Positions 23,170 to 34,460 of a DNA stretch of 64,000 nt are shown here, piece after piece (position 1 is the first letter of the stretch; every line of letters starts with the position of its first letter). Origin of the DNA: Sinotaia quadrata. Lineage: Eukaryota > Mollusca > Gastropoda > Architaenioglossa > Viviparidae. A program made the position numbers and the translations under genes. Below the pieces are notes generated by a model. It ran no database searches and was not told the DNA's origin. It saw nothing but the letters and a program-made list of their open reading frames with translations. Where the stretch lies: positions 88,789,058 through 88,853,057 of the forward strand of contig CM054178.1 in NCBI GenBank assembly GCA_028829895.1. The letters run 5' to 3'.

Positions 23170-23450
23170 TCTTAGAAAATGTGATCTGATTGTGCGCTTT
23201 GCTCAAAGAATACCGTACTGTCTTAAGAAAACGTGATCTGGTTGTGCGCTTTGCTCAAAGAATACCGTACTGTCTTAAGAAAACGTGATCTGTTTGTGCG
23301 GTTTGCTCAAAGAAAACCGTATTGTCTTAAGAAAACGTGATCTGTTTGTGCGGTTTGCTCAAAGAATACCGTATTGTCTTAAGAGAACGTGTTGTTATTG
23401 TTCGCTCTGCTCATTGATAGCATACCGTACTGTCTTAAGAAAACGTCTTG
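23170..23450. repeat. Minisatellite, 52-bp unit, about 5.4 copies
   Basis: The unit is TCTTAAGAAAACGTGATCTG, TTTGTGCGGTTTGCTCAAAG, AATACCGTATTG. The fifth copy has a 4-bp insertion (ATAGCATACC) and more changes. Confidence 0.95.
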
Positions 23451-24690
23451 TGTAATTTCACAACTGATGGAATACGGATTGTAATATATTTTCGATACAA
23501 AGTCGGTAAGTGTGATTTTACATTTCTACTGCAACATTAAATGTTATTGTTAAATATTTTAAAGTATCATTTTCAAATTTCTAATTAAATTAATTTATTT
23601 ATTTTACAAAACAACGACCTGTATTTATAACTCGCTGCCTTTTCATTGTGTTTTTGCTCTTTAATAACCGCCAACTCCGTTTGAAAAGATGCCTCCGTGA
23701 AGCACGTCTTCTTTGGATTTTTGTTTAATTTCGACCGTCATTGTTGACAGTGCTATTAATAGCTTTAGTCTCTTTCTAAGTCTCAGATGTCATATTACGA
23801 AAAGTAATTTTCTTGCGAGTGTCTCTTTACATGACCATTGTGGACGGTAGATCCAACAGCTCCATACACGACTGTCGTGTTTGGTTTATTTATTATTTGT
23901 TTAAGAGATAGGTTAGGGTTAGGGTTTTGTAGAGGTAGGTTATGGCTATGGATTTTCTTTTAGAAAAAGGTCAGGGTTAGGATTAGCTGCAAATAAATAA
24001 ACGAAAAATATGTCCATACACTGAATCTGTATTTTAATTTTACTTACAATTATCTTTATTAACTTTTCTTTCCTCATTCTGTTTTTGTTTCTGCTAATAT
24101 TTGTGTTTAATAACTGAAATGTTGCAGTAAAATAGCATCGATTAACACTTTGCACGTACATATAACCTTTGCCCTTCATTTTGACGTATACAGAACTTTT
24201 GTTATTTGAAACATGTGCACATTATATACGGTGACTATTGTGCGATTTAATTCAGTGCGTGTGACCTCACATCTCAGTGGTTACTATTTTATGGGCAAAA
24301 AGTGTTCAGTTATGAAGATTTAGCATATTGTTTCCATCATTAAACTATAATTTTAATCCGTTTTACAGCGTCGTGTAAGCAAACGGGGAACCATTTGTCT
24401 CTAATGTTGATGGCCTGACATAATGAGGTCATTCCTGTACAAGGACAGTTAGATTATACAAAATGGCTCGCGTGCAATAAACTGACTACCTGTACATGAG
24501 ATTGCGCATGAGTGTGTGATATTTGAATGGGGCAACTTTCAAGTCACTGGATGAGGGCACGAGGGTTGGCGGAGGAAGTGTAAAAGAAAAGAGCTAGATG
24601 CAAAAAGAACAGAGGAAGATGACGAAATACTATCAAAATCAGAAAAGAGGCATGATAAGATTCGCTTCCAACGTGAAAAATTAACGTGAG
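23451..24690. other. Unique sequence with a short TTAGGG patch
   Basis: GGTTAGGGTTAGGG lies at 23911-23924 with looser relatives to 23980 (GGTCAGGGTTAGG). This is far too short for a telomere. The rest shows nothing recognisable. Confidence 0.7.
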
Positions 24691-24834
24691 TAGTCAATCG
24701 CAACAGCCTGATTTCTGAGCAGTTAATCGCAACAACCTGATTTCAGAGTATTTAATCGCAGCAACCTGATTTCTGAGTAGTTAACCTCAATAGCCCGATT
24801 TCTGGGTAGTTAATTGCAACAACCTGATTTCTGA
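24691..24834. repeat. Minisatellite, 29-30 bp unit, 5 copies
   Basis: The unit is TAGTTAATCGCAACAACCTG, ATTTCTGAG, with moderate divergence among copies. Confidence 0.93.
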
Positions 24835-25273
24835 AGTGTGCTGTATTCTGGCTTACCTTCCGGACTGAAATGGTGTAGACACGGATGCGCTCCCTTGGCT
24901 CAAAATCGAAGTGTCGGAGTAAGAGTAGGTCGTATTCACGCAGCATACTGTCCCCTTATGTTTTAACATTTCAAAGAGGCATGCTTTTCATGGAAGACTT
25001 ATTTGCGCCATTACCTTCTGCTGCATTGGCGTTCACTGTTGCGTGCAATGTCTGATTCTTAAGAGTCCATTAATTTCCACGATCTAATGCATGAGCAAAT
25101 ACACATTATTTGTGTGTTTGATGGTGTGCAAATAAGAGATAGAGATTGTTAAATGTTATATATATAACAAGACTTAACAGATTATATATTAGATAACTTA
25201 AAACACGCAAACAGACGGATAAACTTCAAAGTCAGATATCATATACTAGGCAATGAAATAGAACTTCAGATTT
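24835..25273. other. Unique sequence, nothing recognised
   Basis: AT-rich and without arrays. The segment just before 25274 resembles 1980-2002 weakly, so the dispersed repeat that follows may extend slightly upstream. Confidence 0.5.
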
Positions 25274-25560
25274 ACTGACATTGTTTCTAGTAAAAGCGCT
25301 TGTAAAATTGATTTGCTGTATTTATAATGCTGAGTGCATGTCGGGCTAATAAATACTGTTGCAGGAAACTTCTATTCAAGTTGAGACTTGAATATAAGAT
25401 AAAATGGAGTTAAAAATGAATGAACTGGAAAATTAGCATTTATTCCCTGATTATATTTACTGGGAATAAATAGCCTTTTCTTTTTACCTGAATCTCCTGG
25501 TTTACTGATTATATTTTACTGGGAATAAATAGCCTTTTACCTGAATCTCCTGGTTTACTG
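25274..25560 (+). repeat. Dispersed repeat, copy B, with a 3' duplication
   Basis: 25274-25500 aligns with 2003-2230, sharing CATTGTTTCTAGT, GGGCTAATAAATACTGTTGC, GTTGAGACTTGAATATAAGA and GAATCTCCTGG. The last 60-70 bases (CTGATTATATTTACTGGGAA to CTCCTGGTTTA) are tandemly duplicated here up to 25560 with a small deletion, but not in copy A. Confidence 0.8.
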
Positions 25561-27266
25561 ATTATAAACCACTACGATCATGGTCGACGTAAGAAAGGCA
25601 AATAAAGTAGTACGCCGTAAAAACGTCAAACAGGTAAATAAAGTAATACACCTTAGGAATGTCAAATAAGCAGAAGCATAAATAAAGCGTACAAACGTCT
25701 TACAAAGAGCAGAATGCGTCAAACGTCATACAATCGTCACACACTCCACCCCAAAACACTGAGAAGTACACTTATAACGTCATACAGGCAAACGCCAAAA
25801 CCGCCAATAAGAATGAGAGCAAAGCTAAAACAAAAGGAAAAAGGAAAAAAATCTAGTACTGGAAGATAAAGCATGCACACGAGTGAAGGAGGGGGTGGGA
25901 GGAAGGGAAAGAGAAGTCAGAAGAAGGAGAAATTAGGGGAGAGCACTAAGAGGAAGAAAAAAATCGCCTAGCGAAGAATGATCTGCATGCGACAGCCGGC
26001 CGGCACTGCAGTGCTTCAGGCGAACGGGGTTACCCATGCATACTTGTGCAATGAATATCTCAATGACAGGCAAAGCCAACAAGCCCTACTGTTTCCTTGG
26101 TAACCAATGAAAGCGAGCTCCCTGACGTCAGACGATGCGCGGAAGAGAGAAGAAGGGACAACGAGATAAGAGAGAGAGAAAGAGAACAAGAGACAAAAGC
26201 GTGGTTGTCTATGATTCAAACATGATTAGTTGCGACAGTAGGTCAGGCCAGGGAAATAGGGTAGATCTGTATGTTTGGTTCGGCGAATTAATGTCCGAAT
26301 GGAGAAGGTTTAACTGATAGCAAAAGATATTGTGATGGCTGAAACAAAATCGATCCCAAGTGAATGAACATTATCACTATGGCGTGGTGAGTTTTTCATA
26401 CACGAGAGCATATTCAACCAGACGAGTAGTCAAGTCAGTCATCAAAAGTCAACCACCGCCTACATACCCATATTACCACATCAGCCAACCGCCCAACCAC
26501 TCACCACACATTTAAAATAAATACAAATAAGGACGTTCTCCCCATTTTTTATCTCACACAAACACAGAAACTCACACAAATAATATACCAGTATGATTTA
26601 TTTCATTTACATAAAGCAACGACCATTCCGTTGGTGTTGTGCGGAGAATATGCAGGAAACGTTGAAAAAACCCACCTGCCTTTTATCAGTTACAAGATTA
26701 TAATTTTTCTCTGATTTAAAATATAAAAGATTCGTTTCTCATTAAAATGTACCCTTACAACAAAAGTACACGCACGCATACATATACATAAAGACGCACG
26801 CACAGACTCCCTATAAATCAATTCATGATCTAAAACTAAGTACTCGAGTTGTACACAAGAAAGTCGACCAACCTGCAATGCTAAGGTTGGCTGATTTCTG
26901 CCAGAGTAAAATAGGTTTATTAATATTTATTACTGCCAAACTGCTGGATTGTCAATAGTCCGCAATACTGATCGGACATTAGAATTGGGCATTGCACTGT
27001 CTACACTCAGCAAAATTCATTCATCGTAATTAATCGGTCATCAGGACCCAAAGACCAACTCGCAAGGTTCACTGGCAAAGATAACTTTGTCAGGTTAGTG
27101 TCAAACTGTGATTATGATAGTGTAGGTCAGTAGACAACTTAATTCCTATGTTGACTAAGGGTTGTCTTACCCTGAGTACCACGAAAAGTCCAGAGAACAC
27201 CGTCGTTCATCAGAATGTCGAGTAATCAAATTGCAAAAGTAAGTGATTATCATGTTCATGCAAGTA
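25561..27266. other. Unique sequence with purine-rich patches
   Basis: 25575-25740 has loose AATAAAGTA..ACGTCAAA similarity suggesting a very old array. 25860-25975 and 26133-26200 are G/A-rich. No coding sequence is recognised. Confidence 0.5.
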
Positions 27267-27313
27267 CAGTGAAACCTCGCTATAACGCGATAATTGGGGT
27301 CCATACAATCGGA
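27267..27313 (+). mobile_element. 5' end of a pogo-like MITE, truncated
   Basis: CAGTGAAACCTCGCTATAAC and the following 27 bases match the 5' end of the MITE at 32529 with about five mismatches in 47. It is preceded by TA at 27265-27266. No matching 3' terminus (GGTTCCACTG type) is seen within 300 bases, so the element is broken or its distal half has decayed. Confidence 0.65.
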
Positions 27314-27789
27314 TGTTACTTATTAACGAACCTTAAGTAAACATGCTGGTGACATTCATCACGTCTCCAGTGTACTCCACCAACCTGAAAACGTTAATTT
27401 CTGTTAAAATTCATCAGGTGCCATAAATTTTACAGTCTACAGTTTAGCACTAGATGACGCTTCAGAAACAAACCGGTTTATGCTAGGACCATCATTTAAG
27501 TTAGTAAACATAAATTAGTGTCTCTAATAGTGTCTTCTAGTCCTCCTAGCGTCATTTCAATACATGTATCTATGTTTTGTGTGATGTTTAAGCAAACAAA
27601 TGGTTTACAGGGCGCGACACAACCTCATGAGGTGAGCAATGGACTCAGGAAATATAAACTGTATTTTTTTCTCTTGACATTTAGAATTGCTCTCTTCTTA
27701 AACGCCTTGACAAGTTTACTTTGCGTGGTTTCTCACAAAAATTATTTTCTTCTGGAAGTAACTTACCGAACTTAACAGTTTCAAGACAG

Positions 27790-28036
27790 AAAGCCAACTT
27801 TTGTGAGCGTCATTCTAGACACCAGAACAGCAGAGAGCTGACTGACATTTACAGACTAGAGAGATTAAGCCAGCCTATTGGAAGCGTCGTTCTAGACAGC
27901 AGACACAGCAGAGAGCTGACTGACATTTACAGACTAGAGAGATTAAGCCAGCCTATTGGAAGCGTCGTTCTAGACAGCAGACACAGCAGAGAGCTGAATG
28001 ACATTCATAGTATGGAGAGAGAAAGCCAGTTTTTGT
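27790..28036. repeat. Minisatellite, 78-bp unit, about 3 copies
   Basis: The central copies start at 27828 and 27906. The unit contains CAGCAGAGAGCTGACTGACA, TTTACAGACTAGAGAGATTA and AGCCAGCCTATTGGAAGCGT. The outer copies are partial and diverged (AAGCCAACTTTTGTGAGCGT). It stays open in the plus frame because 78 is a multiple of three. Confidence 0.93.
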
Positions 28037-29778
28037 AAGCGTCATGCTTGATACCGACACAGCAAATAGCTTTTCGAGCAAGAATCGATCGCTGAATTTA
28101 GAAACTTAGATTATATCAGCGGGGCCTTCAATGGAGCTTCAGACTTCTACTCGAGGTAGGATCCCATATTGGCATTTTCATTAAAAGGTAGAGCACTCCT
28201 GGGAAAATCGCACTATTGGCATTTGCATTACAGCCTAATGCACACTCCAAGAGACACATATGCATTGTAGTAATGTGACACAGCTGCTAGGTGTCTAAAT
28301 ATATTTCGAAAGGTATTTACACGTTTACTGTTACAACAACATAACTAATAAATCGTCATCAAAATGTGCAGTACCCAATCAAAAGTGCAAAGTTAAACAG
28401 GATGATCTTGAATGGCTTTTGGCACAGTTCAATGTGGTGCATGGAGGCAACCTAACAATTCTTCTTGGCAAGTTAGTGTCACATTTTGTTATAGTACACG
28501 AAGATGGTGGTAGTACACCATAAGATGGACAATTCGAAATACACAACAATTTGAGGTCAATCGCTCCACTGGCTCGTTCGCTCACAGAGGATCATGATCC
28601 TCATATATATAGACGTAGAGAATAGACACAATAGACATATACAACGACCACAATTAATGGATTTTACACGAAATGGAGATGATAAGAAATGGCGCAAGAC
28701 AGGTGAAAATTAGCAAATATTTATATAAAAGAAAAATATGCAATAAAGGAAAATAAAACAAAAATCAGTTACATAATTCTCAATTACAGCATCATAACAT
28801 TTATCAGATAAAAGTTAGTTTCCTCTAACTATTTAGATTTCCCTGAATGAAATTTTATAAGTTCAATGATTATTTTCAGTTCACAATTTCTAAAATGTTT
28901 TCTCAGATATTTTCAGTTCTAATTACTAAAATGTTTCACACAGTTTCTCATATTTCTCTATTTATATAATTCTTGCACCGTTCCCAATTCCCTGGCCAAT
29001 ATACTATTTTACTTAGTTACACTGGTGGAGTCTAAGCAAGGTCACTGGCGCCCTCTGGCTGAGTCTAGATGGACTCCTCTCTCACAAGGAGACTTAGTAT
29101 GGCATTCTACAAGTTAGCAACTGATGCACTCAAGCAATATGATGTCGCAAAACAAAAAGATAAGATGTGATGCGACCAAACACACGCGCGAACATGAGGA
29201 AACACGAGAAAACACGAGACCCTGCAATTAACAAATGCAGTGATCAGAAACTGCTAACGTTAGCTACATAATGCTCCTTATATGAAGGCTAAATCATTTT
29301 CTATGAGCACAATTACACTAACCTGAAATAAAAGGAATTTAATTATACATGACAAATAATCATAATTGTACTTTACACAAAATTATTAATCAGAAAATAT
29401 TATAAATGCAACTTTGTACTTCGTTCAGTGAAACCAAGGGTCAGAAGTCATCTGTAACGACAGTCTATGGATTTCCTTAAAATGTCATAGGCTCTTTTTT
29501 GATAAAGTCTTTTGACTACATATTCATACACATATCGGCCTATTCTGTTACATCCGAAGTAGGTCTTTGTTGGACAAAAGCTCATGGTTTGAGTTTACTT
29601 CACTATTTAAAGACTTTCAAAATTAATCCCACAGCTGTGCAACAAGTTGTCACAAGACTATTAGAACATTAGGCGTCAGTGACCCCCACCCTCCATCTTT
29701 CACACCTCATTCAAGCTCCCTTATTTTCAACTAAGCACGGATCTCCGAATATGTTCCCAGGCCTCTGGGTTACCTTAA
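28037..29778. other. Unique sequence, nothing recognised
   Basis: A GC-richer patch with TGGCGCCCTCTGG lies near 29046. I could not link it to any element. The rest is AT-rich without arrays. Confidence 0.5.
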
Positions 29779-30068
29779 TTTAGCCACCACTGTAATAATT
29801 AGGACTATGCTTTAGCCACCACTGTAATAATTAGGGCTATACTTTAGCCATCACTGTAATAATTAGGGCTATACTTTAGCCATCACTGTAATAATTAGGG
29901 CTATACTTTAGCCACCACTGTAATAATTAGGGCTATACTTTAGCCACCACTGTAATAATTAGGGCTTTACTTTAGCCACCACTGTAATAATTAGGGCTAT
30001 ACTTTAGCCACCACTGTAATAATTAGGGCTATACTTTAGCCACCTCTATAATAATTAGGGCTATACTA
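29779..30068. repeat. Minisatellite, 32-bp unit, 9 copies
   Basis: The unit is TTTAGCCACCACTGTAATAA, TTAGGGCTATAC, with very low divergence (CATCACTG, GGACTATG and GGGCTTTAC variants). Confidence 0.97.
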
Positions 30069-30570
30069 TGAACATTGACGGCTGACGTTTTCTTTTAATA
30101 ATGAAAGTTATGGAATTGACTATTTTCATTCATTAGAATACCTTTAGCTGGTTATGTTTCTTAATTTAGTTTTTTTTAGTTGCTTTAGTATACTCTGAAT
30201 ATTGATTTTTATGTAACAGTGAGATGGGCCTTAGTAATTCATTATTTAAGTTGGTAGTAAGCACATTGAGATTGTATTAAAATTCAAGCGGGTCCCTGGG
30301 ATGAACGAACAAGCTTGATAAGCCTGCATTAGGAGCGAGCGAGTTTTTTTTTTTTAATATTGACGAGTCCACATTGCAAGCGCGAGAGTGAAATAAAGTA
30401 GGCAGCTCCAGTGAATTAATTTAGAGTTTTAATAAATAAACTCGTTTCCTTCACCTTTTACCCTAATTCTGCTGCTGCTTGTGTTATTGTAGGTGTGTTT
30501 GAGAATGTGTTTATGTGGTAGGTTCATTGAAACTTGGCACGTACCTCACCACCTGCACGCGAACATCATT
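30069..30570. other. Unique AT-rich sequence, nothing recognised
   Basis: A poly-T run at 30344-30355 is the only local feature. Confidence 0.6.
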
Positions 30571-30997
30571 ACCTGCAGATCACGTTTATAAAACGTCTAA
30601 CTTCACATCACGTTTATAAAGCGTCTAACTTTAAGAACTCCCTGCAGATCACGTTTATAAAGCGTCTAACTTTAAGAACTCCCTGCAGATCACGTTTATA
30701 AAGCATCTAACTTTAAAAACTCCCTGCAGATCACGTTTATAAAACTTCTAACTTTAAAAACTCCCTGCAGATCAGATTCACATAACATTTAACTTTATAC
30801 AAATTACCTGCAAATCACATTCACATAACATCTAACTTTAAAAATTACCTGCAGATCATATTCACATAATATCTAATTTTATAAAAATGACCTGCAGATC
30901 ACATTCATATAAGGTCTAAATTTATAAAATTTACCTGCACATCACATTTATAACTTTAAAAATTACATACAGATCACATTCATATAATGTCTAACTT
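30571..30997. repeat. Minisatellite, about 41-bp unit, about 10 copies
   Basis: The unit is CTGCAGATCACGTTTATAAA, GCGTCTAACTTTAAGAACTC, C. The 5' copies (30600-30780) are nearly identical; the 3' copies decay (ACATTCACATAACATCTAAC), giving a young-to-old gradient. Confidence 0.93.
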
Positions 30998-31026
30998 AAA
31001 ATCAAAATGAAATACCAAGGGTAATA

Positions 31027-31034
31027 CTTTAAAT
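31027..31034. other. Left target-site duplication CTTTAAAT
   Basis: Perfect 8-bp match to 31404-31411, flanking the hAT-type element. Confidence 0.85.
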
Positions 31035-31403
31035 TAGGCTGCCCATTTTAACGATTACTCTTCCGATTAATCGCTAAGAAATTGTAGCGATTAATTTATT
31101 TCATGACGATTAAATTTCAACTAATTTTCTTCCTTACTTACTGAAGCAATGCCGATATTTAGTTGCACCGGAAGTTTTAATTTGTTATTATTTTTTACTG
31201 CCAAAATGGCCGATTCTAAGAAGACAGATCATAAACCGGTTAAAGGTAAATTGCGTGAACATTTTGGTTTTAAAGTAGACGATTATAACAAAGTTATTAA
31301 TGGTGAGAAGGTATAGAGTTTTAGTTGTTTTTTTATCTATTAATTAATCGTTAATTGTTGTAAGATTAATCGTCAAAGGAATCAGTAATCGTCAATAGCC
31401 CTA
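31035..31403 (+). mobile_element. hAT-type non-autonomous element
   Basis: This 369-bp element starts TAGGCTGCCC and ends CAATAGCCCTA, and is flanked by perfect 8-bp duplications CTTTAAAT, the length expected for the hAT superfamily. Inside both ends CGATTACT and GATTAATCG occur in inverted orientation, extending the imperfect terminal similarity to about 40 bp. Between them lies a short reading frame resembling the start of a BED-finger transposase. I read it as an internal-deletion derivative of an autonomous hAT that kept the first coding exon. Confidence 0.85.
31206..31316 (+). pseudogene. BED-finger transposase N-terminus remnant
   Basis: The ATG at 31206 opens a 36-residue frame ending at TAG at 31314. 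It begins MADSKKTDHK and continues to KLREHFGFKVDDYNKVINGE near residues 15-34. The 'HFGF' segment followed by '..KVI..EKV' matches the opening of BED zinc fingers in hAT transposases and ZBED proteins, where the first Cys pair would follow directly. The frame stops before that pair, so the finger is cut and no catalytic part is present. Confidence 0.6.
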
Positions 31404-31411
31404 CTTTAAAT
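31404..31411. other. Right target-site duplication CTTTAAAT
   Basis: Perfect 8-bp match to 31027-31034. Confidence 0.85.
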
Positions 31412-31774
31412 GAAGCTTAAATGAGCATTGTGCATGCGTCATTTAAAGTTCGAAATGTCAGCTACGTAAGTTTATTTTGCATTTAAAGAATATGCAACGA
31501 TGATCGTCTCCAAGAAGTTAATGTTGAACTTTTCCCACAAATAGCTTGCTGGAAAAAAAAACCACAGGATATTAAATTTTGTTTTTATTTAATGACGTGT
31601 ACTTACCAAAACAAGTCTCTTTATCATCGTTATTTGTTTTCTAGGAAAGGCCAGTTAATAATAAACAGCCTTACACTTCTCTTGACCTATCGACCGAGTG
31701 GAAATATCTCAGGATTCATGCAGAAAATGTTTCAAGGAAAGTGTTCACGATGACGTGCACAATTATATACTCTC
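31412..31774. other. Unique sequence, nothing recognised
   Basis: AT-rich, no arrays or coding-like content. Confidence 0.6.
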
Positions 31775-32526
31775 TAACATTTCTAAGCAATAATGTGCTG
31801 TTTGTCTAAGTAATAATTGGCTCTATATCTAGTAATAATGGGCTATATTTCTAAATAATATTGGTCTCTTTGTCTAAGTAATAATGGGCTCTATATCTTG
31901 TAATAATGGGCTATATTTCTAAATAATATTGGTCTCTTTGTCTAAGTAATAATGGGCTCTATATCTTGTAATAATGGGCTATATTTCTAAATAATATTGG
32001 ACTCTTTGTCTAAGTAATAATGGGCTATGTGTCTAAATGTTACTTGATTTTATGTCTAACTGATAATGGGATGTCTGTCTAAATAACAATGAACCGTATA
32101 TCTATAGAATAATAAACTGTATGACTAAGCAATAATTGGCTATATGTCTAAATAATAATGGAGTTTATGTTTAAGTGATAATGGGCTGTGCGCGTAAGTA
32201 ATGATAAGCTGCATGTTTAAGCAATAATGGACTGTATGTCTAACTAATAATGGGCTATATGTTTAAATAACAAGGGAATGTATGTCTAAATAATAATGGG
32301 ATGTGTGTCTAAGCAACAATGTACTATATCTGCAAGTGATAATGGACACTATGTCTAAAAAATAATAGGATGTGTGTCTAAGCAATAATGAAGCATATGT
32401 CTAATGGCCTATATATCTAATTAACAATGAGCTGTATGTTTAAGTAATAATGGACTGCATTTCTAATTAATAATAGATTGCACGTCTAAATAATAATGGG
32501 ATGTTTGTGTAAATAATAATGGGATG
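31775..32526. repeat. Degenerate minisatellite, about 23-26 bp unit
   Basis: The core is TCTAAGTAATAATGGGCTAT with many variants. A higher-order block of about 62 bp near 31855-31985 is nearly identical, whereas the right part has diverged strongly. The array resumes at about 32735 after the MITE insertion. Confidence 0.9.
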
Positions 32527-32528
32527 TA
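32527..32528. other. Left TA target duplication
   Basis: TA directly precedes CAGTG at 32529 and is matched by TA at 32723-32724. Confidence 0.8.
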
Positions 32529-32722
32529 CAGTGAAACCGCGCTATAATGCGATGATTGGGGTCCATAAAATCAGATCGCGTTAATAGCGGGGACGTGGAC
32601 GTGTTAATAGCGGGAACGCGTTAATGCAGGATTTTTTAGAATGCATTATTAAGATATATATTTCGGGAGCCATGCCACGGATCGCATTATATCCGAATTT
32701 GCGTTATCGCGGGGTTCCACTG
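32529..32722. mobile_element. Pogo-like MITE, 194 bp
   Basis: The left end is CAGTGAAACCGCGCTATAA and the right end, read in reverse, CAGTGGAACCCCGCGATAAC, giving imperfect inverted repeats of about 25 bp, flanked by TA on both sides. CAGTG-type ends with GCTATAACG and a TA target are typical of pogo/Tigger-group elements in the Tc1/mariner superfamily. There is no ORF. It lies within, and splits, a TCTAAATAATAATGGG minisatellite. Confidence 0.85.
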
Positions 32723-32734
32723 TATAAACAATAA

Positions 32735-32855
32735 TAATAATTATTATTATAATTGGCTGTATGTCCAAATAATAATGGGATGTATGTCTAAGTAACAATG
32801 AAACGTATATCTATAGAATAAAAATTGTATGACTAAACAATAATTGTCTGTATTT
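32735..32855. repeat. Degenerate minisatellite, right part
   Basis: AATAATGGGATGTATGTCTAAG-type copies (the same repeat family as 31775-32526) resume on the far side of the MITE. Confidence 0.85.
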
Positions 32856-33106
32856 ATTTAAAGATTCTTTCAAAAGTGTGAACTATAAATGTTTGGGAGT
32901 ATAGTACAAGTATCGTGTAAGGAAAGTCACCTCTAATGGTATCTTCGGTGTTTTCTGAATCAGTGCTAAAATGTCAAGCACCTTTCAGGTATATTTACAA
33001 TTTATCATTTTTATATTTATGATCATTCTTCTCACATAGAAATGACGGTTTAACATTAAACGTTAAGCAATATATGTATGTCCTATAAAACAGGCTACAC
33101 AGCCTT

Positions 33107-33323
33107 GGCGTAGGGAAATATACAACTTGAGAAGTCAGGACTGACAATTTTGTTGCTCGTGGCATAGGGAAATATACAACTTGAGAAGTCAGGACTGACA
33201 ATTTTGTTGCTCTTGGCAGAGGGAAATATACAACTTGAGAAATCAGGACTGACAATTTTGTTGCTCGTGGCAGAGGGAAATACACAACTTGAGAAGTCAG
33301 GACTGACAATTTTGTTGCTCGTG
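33107..33323. repeat. Minisatellite, 54-bp unit, 4 copies
   Basis: Copies start at 33107, 33161, 33215 and 33269. The unit holds GGGAAATATACAACTTGAGA, AGTCAGGACTGACAATTTTG and TTGCTCGTGGCA. It contains a CAGGACTG/CAATTTTG motif and is a multiple of three, so the minus strand shows a repeated peptide ORF. Confidence 0.97.
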
Positions 33324-33411
33324 GCTACGTTCGAAGGAGAAACACTTTATGCTCCTTAAATGGCTAAAATGTTGATTTTCAAGGACTGGAGCCGTGCAAT
33401 CGTAGTAGCGA

Positions 33412-33546
33412 TGGAAATAAAATATGATTAACTAATAATTAACCAGGATATCTTTGGAAATAAAATATGATTAACTAATAATTAACCAGGATGTCTTTGG
33501 AAATAAAATATGATTAACTAATAATTAACCAGGATGTCTTTGGAAA
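33412..33546. repeat. Minisatellite, 43-bp unit, 3.1 copies
   Basis: The unit is TGGAAATAAAATATGATTAA, CTAATAATTAACCAGGATGT, CTT. Only one variable base (GATATC versus GATGTC) is seen, implying recent expansion. Confidence 0.97.
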
Positions 33547-33951
33547 ACCATTCTTGCTATACCCTCTTTCCGAAAAGCGTCCGCGTTGATGAAAACACTA
33601 AAAGGAAATGTAAAAAATCGGCTTCTGCGGCCTACAACCAGATATTTGATTGATTGCCTAGCCCGTGGACACTTCGATTATTTACTCACGTGTAAGATAA
33701 TGTGTTTCATAAAATGTCGACGGGTCGAACACATAGACAACAAAACTAATGTTTGTCAGAGTTTCAAAGTGACGTTACATGATGACGTCAAATCCTTCCG
33801 TTTTCCCTTTTTCTGTTAACAATAGTACACGCCATTATTTATTTTGGATGTCTGCAAGTAGGTATTATCATTAGAAGTTGCTGCTGTGACCTTTCTACTG
33901 ATTACCCAGAAGCCACATTACCTAGGAGATATTTGCTAGCTCTGTGTGAAT
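33547..33951. other. Unique sequence, nothing recognised
   Basis: A 77-codon ORF at 33586-33819 has no motif. Confidence 0.6.
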
Positions 33952-34160
33952 TATTGTTTGAAATAATTTGAAATTGAATAATCTGAAACAGTTTGAACAA
34001 AAAAACGAACATTTGAATAATTTAGGATTGTTTTAAAGTTGGAGATACTTTTTATAATATGGAATTGTTTGAATATTTGGGATAGTTTTAATAATATGGA
34101 ATTTTTTGAATATTTGGAATAGTTTTAATAATTTGGAATTTTTTGTTCGAATAATTTCAG
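33952..34160. repeat. Degenerate TTTGAATAATTTGGAATT tract
   Basis: Short imperfect repeats built on GAATATTTGGAATAG and TTTTAATAATATGGAATT, with a clearer 38-bp period at about 34060-34145. Confidence 0.8.
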
Positions 34161-34460
34161 ATTGCTTATATAATCTACACTTGCATAAATAAAATGATTT
34201 AGGCCATAGTTTGTATTTGTTATGTGTTACTGATCTTTTTGCTACTGCATATGTAATAATATGCATTTTATTTTAAATCGTGAATTCGTGTACCTTTATT
34301 TCTTTTAATAGAAATACACTTTTTTATTTATTGAATATTAAGAGTACACTTTATAAGTCATTTTTATTATTATTTATGTACACTGAAAATTTAACTGTTG
34401 ATAAGGCTACTTATCAATACAATTGTCGCTGTAATGACTATACCAACCAGTAGGAGGACA

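Noticed and set aside
23911..23926. Telomere end
   Set aside because: Only two to three TTAGGG units in the middle of the window.
29030..29100. Retroelement primer-binding site at TGGCGCCCTCTGG
   Set aside because: Only the first eight bases resemble known tRNA-primer sites, and no LTR boundary or gag lies next to it.
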